NCBI GenBank assembly: GCA_013426755.1
Contig: AP019861.1
Location: forward strand, 2,573,271 to 2,637,270
Source of the DNA: Spirochaetota bacterium
GTDB taxonomy: Bacteria; Spirochaetota; UBA12135; COTS27
Reading direction: 5' to 3'
DNA length: 64,000 bases
Below are positions 37,464-47,309 of the stretch, one piece after another; position 1 is the stretch's first letter; the number at the start of each line of letters is the position of its first letter. The position numbers were made by a program, and so were the translations under genes. The notes under the pieces are model-generated. The model ran no database searches, was not told the origin of the DNA, and saw only the letters and a program-made list of their open reading frames with translations.

Positions 37464-38726
37464 TTAGGATTCCGCTAATAATTGTTTCTCGCGTTCTCTC
37501 AGCGTAGGGTGTGAATAATAGAAAAAACTATATACAGGATGAGGATTTAGATTGGAAAGATTTTCCTTATAGAGTTTCTTAAGCGCCGATATTAGTGGCG
37601 CACTTCCTGTAAAAGCCTTAGCGTAAGCGTCTGCTTCGTATTCATTTTTACGTGAAAACGCATTGAAAACAGGTTTTAGATAAAACGTGATCGTACCTGA
37701 TAATAAAGAGATAAGAATAAGCGTATGTGCGACTTCACCACCCCCTAGACCAAAAGCTTGATTGAAACTGGCCGTATTGACTAGCAGGTTTAAGACATAA
37801 AACATAAGCATTGTCCCGAAGATAGAGAAGACCATTCCTTTAAGAATATGCTTGCGTTTATAATGTCCGACTTCATGGGCAAGCACAGCCTTAAGCTCAG
37901 TAACCGTCAATTGCTTGACGAGTGTATCAAATAAGACAATTCTACGCGCTTTCCCGATTCCTGCAAAAAAAGCATTGGAATGTTTGGACCGTTTAGAACC
38001 ATCCATGACAAGGATATTATTTGTCTGAAATTCGGTCTTTTTGGCTAGGGCAAAGATTTCGTCTCTAAGCGTTCCCGCTTCTAATGGCTGCAATTTATTA
38101 AATAATGGCAAAATAAAACGCGGGAAAAGAATTTGCATCAAAAATTGAAACGCAATGACAAACAATGCCCCATAAAGCCACCAAAAACTCCCCAACCGCT
38201 CATAAATCCAGAACACACCCGCCAATATAGGTACCATTAGAACTAGTGAAATCAGTAGCGATTTTATAGCATCTTTGATGTAGAGTTTTAGCGTCATTGT
38301 ATTAAATCCGTAGCGTTCTTCTAAGTTAAACGTGCGGTAGAGCGAAAAAGGAATACCTATCAAGCCATACATCACGAAAAAACTATATAAATACACACTA
38401 TCACTCCACACACCCGCTCCCAAAGCGCGAAGTGGCTCTGCCACCCAAGCAAACCATAAACCCAGCACACCCCAGCCAAGGAACCCCAATAACCAAAGTT
38501 GCCCAACAAACGTCTCAAGCACATTCAATTTTGATTTTTCCAGCGTATACGCTAAGGATTTTTTATATTCTGCTTCACTCATCACGTCGGTCACTTCGCT
38601 AGAAGGAGGGCGTTTTGCCTGTGTACGTACGACATTCATGTTGAGCATTTCCAATCGCCAAAAGACTACAAATCTTAAGACAATAAGTACCACTGCAATA
38701 ACAAATATGATTACTGTGCTTTCCAT
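37464..38726 (-). CDS. Ste24/M48-family membrane zinc metalloprotease
   Basis: 420 residues with about six to seven membrane helices. The zinc motif HEVGHYKRKH lies near residue 285, with the third ligand region NEYEADAYAKAF. RTFNLEERYGFNTMTLKLYI and NKLQPLEAGTLRDEIFALA match CAAX prenyl protease 1 (Ste24) relatives widespread in bacteria. In bacteria it is thought to act in membrane-protein quality control rather than prenyl processing; the specific substrate is unknown. Confidence 0.93.
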   Translation of the reverse strand: MESTVIIFVIAVVLIVLRFVVFWRLEMLNMNVVRTQAKRPPSSEVTDVMSEAEYKKSLAYTLEKSKLNVLETFVGQLWLLGFLGWGVLGLWFAWVAEPLRALGAGVWSDSVYLYSFFVMYGLIGIPFSLYRTFNLEERYGFNTMTLKLYIKDAIKSLLISLVLMVPILAGVFWIYERLGSFWWLYGALFVIAFQFLMQILFPRFILPLFNKLQPLEAGTLRDEIFALAKKTEFQTNNILVMDGSKRSKHSNAFFAGIGKARRIVLFDTLVKQLTVTELKAVLAHEVGHYKRKHILKGMVFSIFGTMLMFYVLNLLVNTASFNQAFGLGGGEVAHTLILISLLSGTITFYLKPVFNAFSRKNEYEADAYAKAFTGSAPLISALKKLYKENLSNLNPHPVYSFFYYSHPTLREREKQLLAES

Positions 38727-39024
38727 TTTTTTATTGATTCCCTAACTATTTAAATAAAGAACGTTTGTTTATTTTTTATTGATGATTTCAATTTATTGAT
38801 GACTTCAATTATTAGTATATGGAGATTATTAGTATATAGAGATTATTAGTATACGAAGGGGTGAATAATTTTTTTTCAATCTTTCCTGGTCTCTATTTCA
38901 GTAGTGTTATTTTTCCCTGTTTTCAGAAATTAATGATCTGTGGCAATAAGATTGTCAATTGTACTGTGGTCCTATATTATGGTTTTACATTATGGTTTTG
39001 AGTTTTGTGTTATAGTTTGTGCAA

Positions 39025-39429
39025 TTACGACGTAGTGGCAATCTGGTCTTTAATCTGGGTGGCTAAGGCTGCCAATTCATCGTCTGAGAACGAGCGCCTA
39101 GGATTGGAAAAGCTGATATCGTTTTCATGATTGAGTGGGACAAGATGAATATGTGCATGCGGAACTTCTAGCCCTACCACAGCAACGCCTATCCGTGTGC
39201 AAGGGACAGCCAATTTAAGCGCACGTGCGACTTTCTTGGCAAAAACCATCATTTCTGCAATGGTCGTATCCGCTAAATCAAAGTAATAATCGACTTCCAC
39301 CTTAGGGATCACTAAAACATGCCCTTTCTGTAACGGACGAATGTCTAGAAAGGCAATATTTTTGTCGTCTTCGGCTACAATATACGCCGGCACCTCACGT
39401 TTTATGATTTTTGTAAAAATTGTTCCCAT
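39025..39429 (-). CDS. HIT-family nucleotide-binding hydrolase
   Basis: 134 residues. FTKIIKREVPAYIVAEDD, FLDIRPLQKGHVLVIPK and the histidine triad HAHIHLVPL are typical of the HIT/HINT branch, which hydrolyses nucleoside phosphoramidates or related nucleotides. AGGAAAGG sits seven to eight bases before the ATG. No functional partner adjacent. Confidence 0.93.
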   Translation of the reverse strand: MGTIFTKIIKREVPAYIVAEDDKNIAFLDIRPLQKGHVLVIPKVEVDYYFDLADTTIAEMMVFAKKVARALKLAVPCTRIGVAVVGLEVPHAHIHLVPLNHENDISFSNPRRSFSDDELAALATQIKDQIATTS

Positions 39430-39998
39430 TTTCTACCTTTCCTAACCTGCTTTTCTAAGCTTACGTAAATACAAACCTAAGTCATATCAATTTAAATCAT
39501 TGACATGACAATAAATAATACATGACAATAAAAAACACATCACCCTAAAAAATTTTACAATTGTTATTGACTACAATTATTATTTACAATTGTTAAAACA
39601 CTAGTACTTTCCCTCACTCAGCACCTTTAATCATTAGCTAATTGATTTATATCATAGTCTGCATTGTAGTCTGCTTTTATAATTTTTGAACTGATACTGG
39701 TTTACTTAGATTATTACTGTTTTTTATTACTTTTGAATTAGTGTTATTTACTTGGGTTGTTACTGTTTTTTATTACTTTTAAATTGGTATTATTTACTTG
39801 GGTTGTTATTGTTTTTGTAATTTTGACCGTTTTTTGCTACTGTTTATACAATACTACTGTCTATATATAATATAACACACTAGAGGCTAATTTACTATTA
39901 TTTTTCAATTAATAGCGTAAAAATAATATAATACGAATAATACGACACTAGGGCTAGATTGGGCACTGGTTAGGTTAGATTGCTAGATCGGGCACTGG
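39430..39998. other. Gene-free region with ~48-bp repeats
   Basis: 569 bp, very AT-rich, between the HIT gene and argF. At about 39700-39815 two good and one partial copy of a ~48-bp unit occur (containing TTTTTTATTACTTTT and TTATTTACTTGGGTTGTTA). At 39956-40003 ATTGGGCACTGGTTAGGTTA and its near-copy overlap the argF 3' end. No RNA gene or terminator recognised. Confidence 0.6.
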
Positions 39999-41063
39999 TT
40001 AGGTTAGGTTTTGTGTTAAAAGCGAAAATAACGCCCGATACACCAGCAAGCGACTTTCTGCTATAGCAAAAACATGTGAATGATTGCCATCAATAATAGC
40101 TGCCGTCACCTCCTTTCCACGATACGCTGGAAGACAATGAAAATAAGCATAATTGGGATCGGCGTTCTTAACTAGGGCTTCATTGACTTGATAAGATTGA
40201 AATGCCTTTTCACGTTTTTCACGTTCTGCTTCCTGTCCCATTGAGATATAGGTGTCACTGAATATAGCATGTGCGTTTAAAATGGCTTTCTGGGGGTCAT
40301 CTGTGAATTTTACCGTTGTCTTACTAAGCTGTTCTCTAAGCTCCACTGGACATTGATAATCATTAGGAGCGGCAATCGTAAAATCAATGCCTAGCTTAGC
40401 CGCTCCATAAGCAAATGATTTTGCTATATTGTTATTGCCATCTCCTATGTAGGCGCATTTCACCTTTGTGAAGCAATCAAACGAGATTTCTGATTCAAAG
40501 TCAAGCGAAATTTCTGCTGCACTGTCATTTCCTGGTGAGTTGGGTCTATTGGCTATAACGCGACTGAGTGTTAAAAATTCTGCTAAAACTTCTACAGGAT
40601 GTTCTAAATCACTGAGCGCATTGATCACTGGGATTTTCACCGCCGCAGCAGCACGCGTCAATACCTCGTGGCTGTCCGTCCGTAGTACCAATGCAGCACT
40701 GTACGGTTCTAAACTTTTAACCGTGTCTTCAATGCTTTCACCACGTGAAACTTGCGTCGTTGCCCTCGTGAAATATAACGGATGACCGCCGCTACGGACA
40801 ATCGCCCATTCGACTGCAGCACGCGTTCTAGTCGAAGGAAGCGAAAATAACAAGGCAACTGCTCTTCGATTAAGTACGCTTTCATAACGTTTACCAGCCG
40901 CTACCAAAGCTCTAGCTTCATCGTACATGTGAAGAATATCTACAGTAGTTAAACTCGCTTCAGCTCTGCGAATACGCTCTGCTTCACGAAGGATTGCAAG
41001 TAGATCGTCACGTGAAAAATCCGCTAACGTAATAAAATCTTTGTGAGCAAGTCTATATTCCAT
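39999..41063 (-). CDS. argF: Ornithine carbamoyltransferase
   Basis: Transfers carbamoyl phosphate to ornithine to give citrulline. 354 residues against ~310. Carbamoyl-phosphate motif STRTRAAVEWA, GESIEDTVKSLE, DGNNNIAKSFAYGAAKLG, DTYISMGQE and HCLPAYRGKEVTA are present. The usually conserved HP(C/T)Q motif reads HPVE, and the following region carries a ~25-residue acidic insertion. The HCLP motif and the neighbouring argB favour OTC over aspartate or other carbamoyltransferases. AAAGGAT precedes the ATG. argB lies 107 bp upstream. Confidence 0.9.
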   Translation of the reverse strand: MEYRLAHKDFITLADFSRDDLLAILREAERIRRAEASLTTVDILHMYDEARALVAAGKRYESVLNRRAVALLFSLPSTRTRAAVEWAIVRSGGHPLYFTRATTQVSRGESIEDTVKSLEPYSAALVLRTDSHEVLTRAAAAVKIPVINALSDLEHPVEVLAEFLTLSRVIANRPNSPGNDSAAEISLDFESEISFDCFTKVKCAYIGDGNNNIAKSFAYGAAKLGIDFTIAAPNDYQCPVELREQLSKTTVKFTDDPQKAILNAHAIFSDTYISMGQEAEREKREKAFQSYQVNEALVKNADPNYAYFHCLPAYRGKEVTAAIIDGNHSHVFAIAESRLLVYRALFSLLTQNLT

Positions 41064-41170
41064 TAAACTATCCTTTCAATCATAAATAATTAATAACTAC
41101 CCATTTTATTAAAAAACAACCTATACTAAATAAATCACTCTACCGTTATGTAGATAATCTATATATAAAA

Positions 41171-42019
41171 TCAATATAACTTGGTACCAATTCCTTTTTG
41201 CGTAAATAATTCTAAGAGCAGTGCGTGTGGAATTTTACCTGAAATAAGATGCAGCGCTTCTAAGTGCGTGTTTTTAATAAGCCTGTTAGCACTTTCTAAT
41301 TTAGGAAGCATTCCCCCTGTGATCACAGAGCGATCCATAAGGTCTGCTAATTCGCTCACACGAATAGTCGTCAGTAGAGACGTTTCGTCATTTACATCTT
41401 TATAAATACCCTTGACATCGGTGATGACAATGAGTTTGCGTGCATGGATCGCAGCTGCGATTTCATAAGCGACCGTATCTGCGTTGACATTGAGTGAGCC
41501 GCCTGCACCATCGCTAGCTATCGGAGAGACGACTGGAATAAAACCATCACGGAGCAGTGTTTCTAATAATTTAGAATTGACCTGAGCTACTTTGCCAACG
41601 CGACCATAATTGACATGATTTACTTGAAGCCGCTTCGCAACTAAGAGCGAGGCATCTTTACCGCTGATGCCCACTGCTTTTCCACCTTCTTGTTCGATGA
41701 GGGCTGTTAAATTTTTATTGAGCCAACCGGCTAAGACCATTTGGGTGATTTCCATTGTTTCATCATCCGTCACACGCAGTCCTGCTACGAAAGAACTTTC
41801 CTTCCCCATTCGTTTAAGAAGTGTAGATATATGCTTTCCACCACCGTGCACAATAACAACCTCAACACCGATATAAGTTAATAATACAATGTTTTGCATC
41901 ATTGTCTGGACGAGAAGGTCACTGTCTAAAACAGACCCTCCGATCTTAATAACCATCCGCTGCCCACGAAATTTTTTAATATACGGAAGGGCTTCAATCA
42001 ATACAGCAGCTTGCTTCAT
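41171..42019 (-). CDS. argB: Acetylglutamate kinase
   Basis: Phosphorylates N-acetylglutamate, the second step of arginine synthesis. 282 residues. Motifs: MVIKIGGSVLDSDLL (phosphate-binding Lys), VIVHGGGKHISTLLKRMG, FVAGLRVTDDETMEI, GISGKDASLL, NVNADTVAYEIAAAI, VITDVKGIYKD and GGMLPKLESA. Upstream of argF, probably co-transcribed. Whether it is arginine-inhibited cannot be judged; no long N-terminal extension helix is obvious beyond ~18 residues. Confidence 0.96.
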   Translation of the reverse strand: MKQAAVLIEALPYIKKFRGQRMVIKIGGSVLDSDLLVQTMMQNIVLLTYIGVEVVIVHGGGKHISTLLKRMGKESSFVAGLRVTDDETMEITQMVLAGWLNKNLTALIEQEGGKAVGISGKDASLLVAKRLQVNHVNYGRVGKVAQVNSKLLETLLRDGFIPVVSPIASDGAGGSLNVNADTVAYEIAAAIHARKLIVITDVKGIYKDVNDETSLLTTIRVSELADLMDRSVITGGMLPKLESANRLIKNTHLEALHLISGKIPHALLLELFTQKGIGTKLY

Positions 42020-42333
42020 AACATCATTTATCTTTCATATAAGCACTGCAATTAACTGTCGTTAACTACAGGCTACAAAGTATTCTGCACTCAAAATTAT
42101 CCTTATTATAACACGTTTTTAGTAACCAAGCCACCAATCACTCACACTTTCACTTATACTTTTTCTTACAAAGCATCTACCCTAAAAATCCCTACCGTCG
42201 CGCTTAACATCACAAATATAAGGCTATAAAGTTTTATTCCCACAGTATAATTGATTACAGATTAATAAGCCCCATCGACCTTAAATGGAGTTAACAAATC
42301 ATCCCAATACATATAGAGGAGTTTAGAAAAAAA
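42020..42333. other. Divergent intergenic region argB / 42334
   Basis: 314 bp without coding potential. Nothing repetitive stands out. Promoters for both directions presumably lie here; I could not pick either with confidence. Confidence 0.4.
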
Positions 42334-43860
42334 TTGATTAAATTACGCTCGACATTGATACTCGTGCTGAGTTCTATTCTCATAGGAGGTGTGATCTATT
42401 GGCGGTCTAAAAAGCAGTCTTTAGAAACGACTTATACCCTTCCAAGCCCACACATGACCGAAAATGAAACGTTATTTCTAAGCAATATCACACCAGAACA
42501 GATCACAGGCTGGACACTGACTTCTCCAACAGAAACACTTGTCGTAGATCGAAATGTAGACCACGCAAATTTAGGCACGTCTCAATCCCAGACACCCGCC
42601 ACATCATCAAATCCTTACTGGCACGTTTATTACGAAACAACGTCACGCACCGCTCCTAAAAAAGAATTGCCATCTCCCATTAAATCGCACCATTCTAAAA
42701 AAGCACGTGATCTACCTAACGGGAAGTCTTCGTATCGCATTGATTTTCAAGGAGCAAATAGTGAAATTCTTGCCAATGGACGTAATTTTCTATCCCTCTC
42801 CTATGTTAACGAAGACCTAACAGACACGTCTTCACTTAAAGCGCTCAGTATGAAGTATCACACCTCTATTATTAAAGCAGAAGACCTAGCTGCTCTAGTT
42901 GACATTGACAATCGTATCGTAAACGCTTATAGCCTAACATACCAATCTTTAGAATCATTGTTAATAGCCGCGTCCGCGCCTACTGCAGCAAAACCACTAG
43001 TCCCCAAAGAGCTAAAAACAGTCACTTTCCTAGAAGGCAAGGCTGCCGCGCCGTTTAGAAAGTTGTATTTCCAAGGCAAAGCTTACTGGGTCCGTGAATG
43101 GTACATTCTCGCCCTAGCACGCCATCCAGCAGAACTCCACGTGAAGCAATTTTTAACACTTTCACCACATACATTAGAACGCATCGAAAAACGAACGTTA
43201 CATACAACCAGCGCTAAACATTCCTCAGCCGCCTTAGGATTCACGATTATTCGCACCGCTCCTTATACATGGCAACTACTTCCAGCAAAGGAAGCCCACC
43301 AGGAGACGCAATTGACCCCCAAACCATCACAATTCACACCCCATAACCCATCCGTACAAAATAACACCCCAAGCAAACCACCCCCCAAACCGTCCTCTAT
43401 AGCCAAGCTAACAACCTCGCAAATTACAGAACATCAAAAGACCAAAAACAATTTTAAAGATGATTCACAAAATAATTCACAAAAAAATCATTTAGATTCT
43501 AACCCCACCGCAAGCACAAATAGTAAAGTGACGGCTTTTATACAGATGCTCCTGTTCTTAAAAGCAGAGCGGGCACTCGTACTGCTCTCAGAAGCAGAAC
43601 GCCAGCACATTACAGAAAACGCCCTAGCTAAAAGCACACTTGATTTCACAAGCCTTACCCCAATCAATGAAGACGCTAGCCCACATAAAAAATCAAATGC
43701 AGCAATCACTAACCACCAAAACCAGAAGCAGACGATCACCCTTTATCACTACGAAGCAGAAACCTACATTGAAACCGTAGCAACAGAACCACTATACCTC
43801 CTATCATCACAAAAACCACATACACTGCTCTATTACGGCTATGAAGATTTTTTAAGGTAA
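42334..43860 (+). CDS. Membrane-anchored protein, DUF4340-like
   Basis: 508 residues. One N-terminal membrane helix (LRSTLILVLSSILIGGVIYW) is followed by a large, probably extracytoplasmic domain. ITGWTLTSPTETLVVDR, WHVYYET, YWVREWYILALARHPAEL and TPHTLERIEKRTL-like stretches recall DUF4340 proteins, which accompany GldG-type ABC systems, but the match is weak and no ABC genes are near. Residues ~320-400 are Pro/Thr/Ser/Asn/Lys low complexity. TTG start, with GAGGAG 12 bases upstream. The next gene follows after two bases, so the two are surely co-transcribed. Confidence 0.55.
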   Translation: MIKLRSTLILVLSSILIGGVIYWRSKKQSLETTYTLPSPHMTENETLFLSNITPEQITGWTLTSPTETLVVDRNVDHANLGTSQSQTPATSSNPYWHVYYETTSRTAPKKELPSPIKSHHSKKARDLPNGKSSYRIDFQGANSEILANGRNFLSLSYVNEDLTDTSSLKALSMKYHTSIIKAEDLAALVDIDNRIVNAYSLTYQSLESLLIAASAPTAAKPLVPKELKTVTFLEGKAAAPFRKLYFQGKAYWVREWYILALARHPAELHVKQFLTLSPHTLERIEKRTLHTTSAKHSSAALGFTIIRTAPYTWQLLPAKEAHQETQLTPKPSQFTPHNPSVQNNTPSKPPPKPSSIAKLTTSQITEHQKTKNNFKDDSQNNSQKNHLDSNPTASTNSKVTAFIQMLLFLKAERALVLLSEAERQHITENALAKSTLDFTSLTPINEDASPHKKSNAAITNHQNQKQTITLYHYEAETYIETVATEPLYLLSSQKPHTLLYYGYEDFLR

Positions 43861-43862
43861 AG

Positions 43863-45413
43863 TTGTTGTATTCATTGAACCCTATGAAAGATTTATTTAC
43901 ACACAAAAAACACGTCTTATACCGATTGGCATGGATTGGGCTAGGGCTCCTTTTTCTAAGTTATCCAAGTACGGTGGTGTATGAATATTTAACTTCCGAC
44001 GAATACCCCTTATTTCGCTTAGAAGCAATTACGCTCATTGACGATACAGAAGATTTTATTGAAGTTGCTTTTAGTGAAACAGGAGACGCCATTGGATTTT
44101 ACTGGGACAATGCTAACCGAGAATTCAGCTATAAAGTACTTGATCTGGGGGCATATACTGCTAAGAAACCTCCGCCTAAAACTGCACCTGCTACTGATTA
44201 TAAACCACCAGAATTAAAAACTACTGCTGCTAGATCATCTATTGACGCCATTCCATATTATTTCACTAAATCATCGCCCTGGCTTGCCCTTCCACTGGCG
44301 AATGAAACTCACAAGACCCGCAGCCACTGGGAATTAGCTAGCAATGGTACAGAAAAATTCATACTCACACTGACCCCTAAAAATTCATCTAACCCCAATA
44401 AAAACACGTCAAAACACAGTAATGACACGTATACCATTGAAACGTCAATACCCAACTCAAAAGCCGCAGCGAAGATCGGTCGCAACATGGCTTTACTTTA
44501 CACGCTCACACCAGACAAACTTTATTACACGACCGCTAAACAACTTCATAGCAATACCAACAACAGTGCTAATAACAATGCCGATAAAAAAGTCAATCCA
44601 CCGCTTAGCAGCCGCTACGTCCTAAAACCATTCGCATTTGACGATCAAGTAAAATCATCATCATCATTTATTCCCACCACCTCTCATCACCAAGGACATC
44701 AGTACAATCCTTTTTATTGGAAAAATGAGAATGTTTTAAGTTATTTATCCATTGAGCGAGTTTGGTCTGATAAAACTACTGTGCCTGGTACGGCTGCTGT
44801 TAAAAAACTTAACAGTCCGCCTCCCCGTGATCTCAGTCATACGCATAATAATAACAAGGCAGCACGCACCTATTTTTTTCAGACCGTGTTTAATATCGTG
44901 AGTGCTGCTGGGACTGTTCTTTATAAAAACCCACTTGCATTTAGCAAACGACCCCATCTCACCATTATTAAGATCGATAATGACAGTAAGTTACCATTTA
45001 TCGGGCACAGTGCCCCCGAAGGAGGCGGGACTTTGTATTTTCTTTACAAAAAAAAAGAGAGTGCTGCTGAGAGTGCCGCTAATAACCAGGAACAAAAATC
45101 TTTGTTTATACCATTTACGATCTCTATCGCCAAGCTCCGTGCGATTCATTCATTCGCCTTTACGCCCCCCCAATTACCGCGTGGCCTTCTGGTGGTAGGA
45201 ATTCCAACCACAGAAAAAGACACTGCAGCACAAGGAAATATTTACTGGGCAACCCAAATCCCTACCATCACCACGACAAATCCAATCACACTTAGGAAAT
45301 GGAGTCTAGCAGTGTTATGCACGTTGTTTGCAATTGCCCTACTATTTATAGGGGGACGGTCACTGCAAAATCTCTTCAAACAGCGGACGCATTCCGATAA
45401 GAAAAGCACGTGA
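43863..45413 (+). CDS. Two-helix membrane protein of unknown function
   Basis: 516 residues. Hydrophobic segments at both ends (~18-38, RLAWIGLGLLFLSYPSTVVY, and ~480-500, SLAVLCTLFAIALLFIGG) enclose a large domain, presumably periplasmic, interrupted by Thr/Ser/Asn/Pro-rich stretches (~105-130, 180-200, 235-250). FRLEAITLIDDTEDFIEVAF is the best-ordered part. No family recognised. Start could be TTG 43863, TTG 43866 or ATG 43884; AAGG lies before the first. Its last 54 bases overlap, antisense, the 3' end of the SDR gene at 45360. Confidence 0.65.
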   Translation: MLYSLNPMKDLFTHKKHVLYRLAWIGLGLLFLSYPSTVVYEYLTSDEYPLFRLEAITLIDDTEDFIEVAFSETGDAIGFYWDNANREFSYKVLDLGAYTAKKPPPKTAPATDYKPPELKTTAARSSIDAIPYYFTKSSPWLALPLANETHKTRSHWELASNGTEKFILTLTPKNSSNPNKNTSKHSNDTYTIETSIPNSKAAAKIGRNMALLYTLTPDKLYYTTAKQLHSNTNNSANNNADKKVNPPLSSRYVLKPFAFDDQVKSSSSFIPTTSHHQGHQYNPFYWKNENVLSYLSIERVWSDKTTVPGTAAVKKLNSPPPRDLSHTHNNNKAARTYFFQTVFNIVSAAGTVLYKNPLAFSKRPHLTIIKIDNDSKLPFIGHSAPEGGGTLYFLYKKKESAAESAANNQEQKSLFIPFTISIAKLRAIHSFAFTPPQLPRGLLVVGIPTTEKDTAAQGNIYWATQIPTITTTNPITLRKWSLAVLCTLFAIALLFIGGRSLQNLFKQRTHSDKKST

Positions 45414-46124
45414 TTTTTCGTGATGACAAAGCGTGTAATGAATAGCGCTGGCAACATCGGCGCTCGTGAGCATTTTAGCAAGGTGCGGCATATCCTTAGT
45501 GCGCCCAGTACCCATAGCAAAATCCGTATTGACACCCCCTGGTGCAAGAACACTGACGCGTACATTCTTCGTGCGGCATTCGTAGTCCAATGCCTCAGCA
45601 AATGCGACTTGAGCATTTTTAGTTGCACAGTATATAGCACGCCCAGACAAGCCATTTAACCCTGAAACTGAGGCGACAAAGATCACATCTCCATCCTGGC
45701 GTTTTAACATGGGGGGAACAAATAATCTAGAAAAAAGGAATGTCGATCGCATATTCGTATTCATAAGCCAATCATAGTCTTCAATGGTGAATGTTTCTAT
45801 CAGACCGTATTTTCCAACTCCCATGTTATTGATAAGGATGTCGACGTGGACTTTATCTTTAGCAAGGCTTTCAGCTAGCGATTTTACAGTTTTTTCGTCT
45901 GTGCCATCCCCTGCATAAAAAGTCGCTGAGCCGCCTTTATTACGAATTTCAGCTGCCGTGTTTTTAAGATCGCGTTCGGTTCGTGCAAATAAAATGACAT
46001 TGACACCCTCTTCAGCCAATGCCAAAGCGGTTGCTTTACCGATTCCCTTACTTCCACCTGTAATAAGAGCCGTTTTTCCGCGTAAATCTCGTTGAATACC
46101 ACTAGAATTGTTATCTGTTACCAT
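45360..46124 (-). CDS. Short-chain dehydrogenase/reductase (copy 1)
   Basis: About 254 residues. Classical SDR: NADP-binding TGGSKGIGKATALALAE, NNMGVGKYG in place of NNAG, catalytic Ser in VASVSGLNG and YCATK. FARTERD suggests NADP(H). Very similar to the SDR encoded at 46299, including the unusual ending GMRPL, so they are paralogs. ATG at 46124 is preferred because AGGA lies four bases upstream (a TTG at 46136 is also in frame). The 3' end overlaps the convergent gene by 54 bp. Substrate unknown. Confidence 0.88.
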   Translation of the reverse strand: MVTDNNSSGIQRDLRGKTALITGGSKGIGKATALALAEEGVNVILFARTERDLKNTAAEIRNKGGSATFYAGDGTDEKTVKSLAESLAKDKVHVDILINNMGVGKYGLIETFTIEDYDWLMNTNMRSTFLFSRLFVPPMLKRQDGDVIFVASVSGLNGLSGRAIYCATKNAQVAFAEALDYECRTKNVRVSVLAPGGVNTDFAMGTGRTKDMPHLAKMLTSADVASAIHYTLCHHEKSRAFLIGMRPLFEEILQ

Positions 46125-46298
46125 TTTTCCTATCAATCCATCAATTGCTATACATTATATACATTATATCCATTAAAAAATCACTGTCCTGTGAGATTAC
46201 AGTCAATTCACCAGAATATATTACTTTCCCGCTACCTGCTAAAAACGTTCATATGCCGTATCTTTGTATATACTGTGTCTATATTTACTGTGTCTATA

Positions 46299-47054
46299 TT
46301 AAAGAGGTTCACTTAAAGGACGCATACCAAGTACAAAATACCGTAATTGTTTGCGTTGATTGAGGACGAAATGAACGGTTTTAGCAATATCTTCAGCAGC
46401 AAGCATTTTATCTAAGACAGGCATTCCTGGTTCCCTGCCCGTTCCCATAGCAAAATCAGTCCGTACTCCGCCTGGCGCAATGACGTGGACACGAACATTC
46501 TTCTTACGACATTCGTAATCAATAGAATGGGCAAAAGCAACCTGGGCGCTTTTAGAAGCACAATACACCGCTTCACCAGGCAGTCCTTTAAGTCCAGCGA
46601 CAGACCCAATAAAGACCAAATCTCCATCTTCTCGCTTCATCATAGCAGGGAGGAAGAAATGTGTCCATAAAAACGTTGAACGCATATTGGTATTCATCAT
46701 CCAATCGTAATCGGCAGTAGAATGATGTTCGAGGTTGCCATATTTTCCAACGCCAACATTGTTTACCAGAATATCAATTGTAATACCTTTTTGTTTGAGA
46801 TCATTGTAGACGGTTTGGACGGCTTGCTGGTCGCTAGCATCGGCTTTATAGACAAAGGCCTTAACGTTATATTTTCTTATTTCAGTAGCAACGTCGTTTA
46901 ATTTAGCTTCACCGCGGGCAATGAGGACACAATGTCCGCCTGATCGTGCTAACATGAGTGCGATAGAACGTCCGATTCCTCCACTCGCTCCTGTAATAAG
47001 GGCTGTTTTATCTTTTATAAAATTAGCTGCTGTAAGGCTGGTATTTTGTTTCAT
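46299..47054 (-). CDS. Short-chain dehydrogenase/reductase (copy 2)
   Basis: About 251 residues, paralog of the SDR at 45360. TGASGGIGRSIALMLAR, NNVGVGKYG, GSVAGLKGL and YCASK contain the coenzyme site and the Ser-Tyr-Lys catalytic residues; PGGVRTDFAMGTGREPGMP is shared with the other copy (PGGVNTDFAMGTGR). ATG 47054 was chosen by alignment with copy 1; a TTG at 47069 is an alternative. Upstream of copy 1 by about 170 bp. Substrate unknown; 3-oxoacyl-type or sugar alcohol substrates are possible. Confidence 0.88.
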   Translation of the reverse strand: MKQNTSLTAANFIKDKTALITGASGGIGRSIALMLARSGGHCVLIARGEAKLNDVATEIRKYNVKAFVYKADASDQQAVQTVYNDLKQKGITIDILVNNVGVGKYGNLEHHSTADYDWMMNTNMRSTFLWTHFFLPAMMKREDGDLVFIGSVAGLKGLPGEAVYCASKSAQVAFAHSIDYECRKKNVRVHVIAPGGVRTDFAMGTGREPGMPVLDKMLAAEDIAKTVHFVLNQRKQLRYFVLGMRPLSEPL

Positions 47055-47309
47055 TGGGACAGAGATCAAAGTCGGTTGTTGTCAATTTGGCTTAGCTCAT
47101 TAAAGGAAGGCAGAAGTGATTCTTAGTTTTTAGGTGATTCTTAGTTTTTATTGGAATGATACGCTATTAACAAAAATTTTATAGTCTCTATTATACTATA
47201 AATGGACTACTTCCAATAGTCACAAAGATACAAAGACAAACCATACAGGAATGATTGATATAAGAGATAGAATTATTATTATTATTCGAATGCATTTCTT
47301 AGGCGCTTT

